A DNA stretch of 5,583 bases from Deltaproteobacteria bacterium ADurb.Bin026 (GTDB taxonomy: Bacteria; Desulfobacterota; Syntrophorhabdia; Syntrophorhabdales; Syntrophorhabdaceae). A program made the translations under genes and the position numbers. Positions 5,531 through 5,583 of the stretch are shown piece after piece (positions within the stretch are counted from its first letter, which is position 1; every line of letters starts with the position of its first letter). The notes beneath the pieces were generated by a model. The model saw only the letters and a list, made by a program, of their open reading frames with translations. It was not told the DNA's origin and ran no database searches. The stretch is from NCBI GenBank assembly GCA_002071245.1, contig MWEV01000225.1, forward strand, positions 1-5,583. Reading direction: 5' to 3'.

Positions 5531-5583
5531 ATGGGTATTGGGTATTTATCTTTGAAATGTCCGCACTGCATAGATATAGATAT
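5531..5583 (+). CDS. Possible 5' end of a divergent CxxC protein, cut by the window edge
   Basis: An open plus-strand frame runs from ATG 5531 to the edge. It begins MGIGYLSLKCPHCIDIDI and has a Cys-Pro-His-Cys knuckle like those that open zinc-ribbon proteins. A TTG at 5552 would give an MKCPHC start. No clear ribosome binding site precedes either codon, and only about 17 codons are visible. The opposite strand is also open from the edge for a short way (24 codons ending at a TAA near 5512), so the 3' end of a minus-strand gene is an equal alternative. No function can be given. Confidence 0.2.
   Translation, partial: MGIGYLSLKCPHCIDID

Overview
The window reads as one compact leftward (minus-strand) gene string from an AT-rich Gram-negative-type bacterium. 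A bacterial class A RNase P RNA, a sigma70-like promoter and two ArnT-family inner-membrane glycosyltransferases all point to a diderm. The cluster of tRNA, zinc-ribbon coiled-coil gene, RNase H gene and rnpB would fit Thermodesulfobacteriota (former Deltaproteobacteria) or a relative. That taxonomic guess is inference from gene content, not from a marker I can place.

In transcription order (right to left): a TTGACA/TATTCT promoter at about 5467-5496 drives a tRNA with anticodon CAU (5386-5458, no encoded CCA). A strong intrinsic terminator (5307-5340) follows. Directly against its U-tract sit a GGAGGG ribosome binding site and a TTG start for a coiled-coil protein with a C4 zinc ribbon (4581-5294). 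Six bases further on is a type I RNase H-like gene (4113-4574). Its last 23 codons and stop lie inside the 5' end of the RNase P RNA gene rnpB (about 3822-4184). Then come two tandem ArnT-like (GT83-type) membrane glycosyltransferases (2229-3785 and 565-2214) and a GNAT acetyltransferase (63-515). Only the 62 bases at the left edge and about 110 bases at the right edge lack an assigned gene or promoter. The right edge may hold the start of a divergent plus-strand CxxC protein.

The right half is about RNA: a tRNA, the ribozyme that matures tRNA 5' ends, an RNA/DNA-hybrid nuclease and a zinc-ribbon coiled-coil protein whose relatives include nucleic-acid-binding members. The left half is about the envelope: two polyprenyl-phosphate-sugar-dependent transferases that probably decorate lipid A or another surface glycolipid. 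I see no strong promoter between the tRNA and the left edge, so the whole string could be read by leakage through the tRNA terminator, although internal weak promoters cannot be excluded.

No CRISPR array, insertion sequence, phage gene or clearly novel system is visible. The points most worth a second look are the shared coding and ribozyme sequence at the RNase H/rnpB junction and the terminator fused to the zinc-ribbon gene's ribosome binding site.
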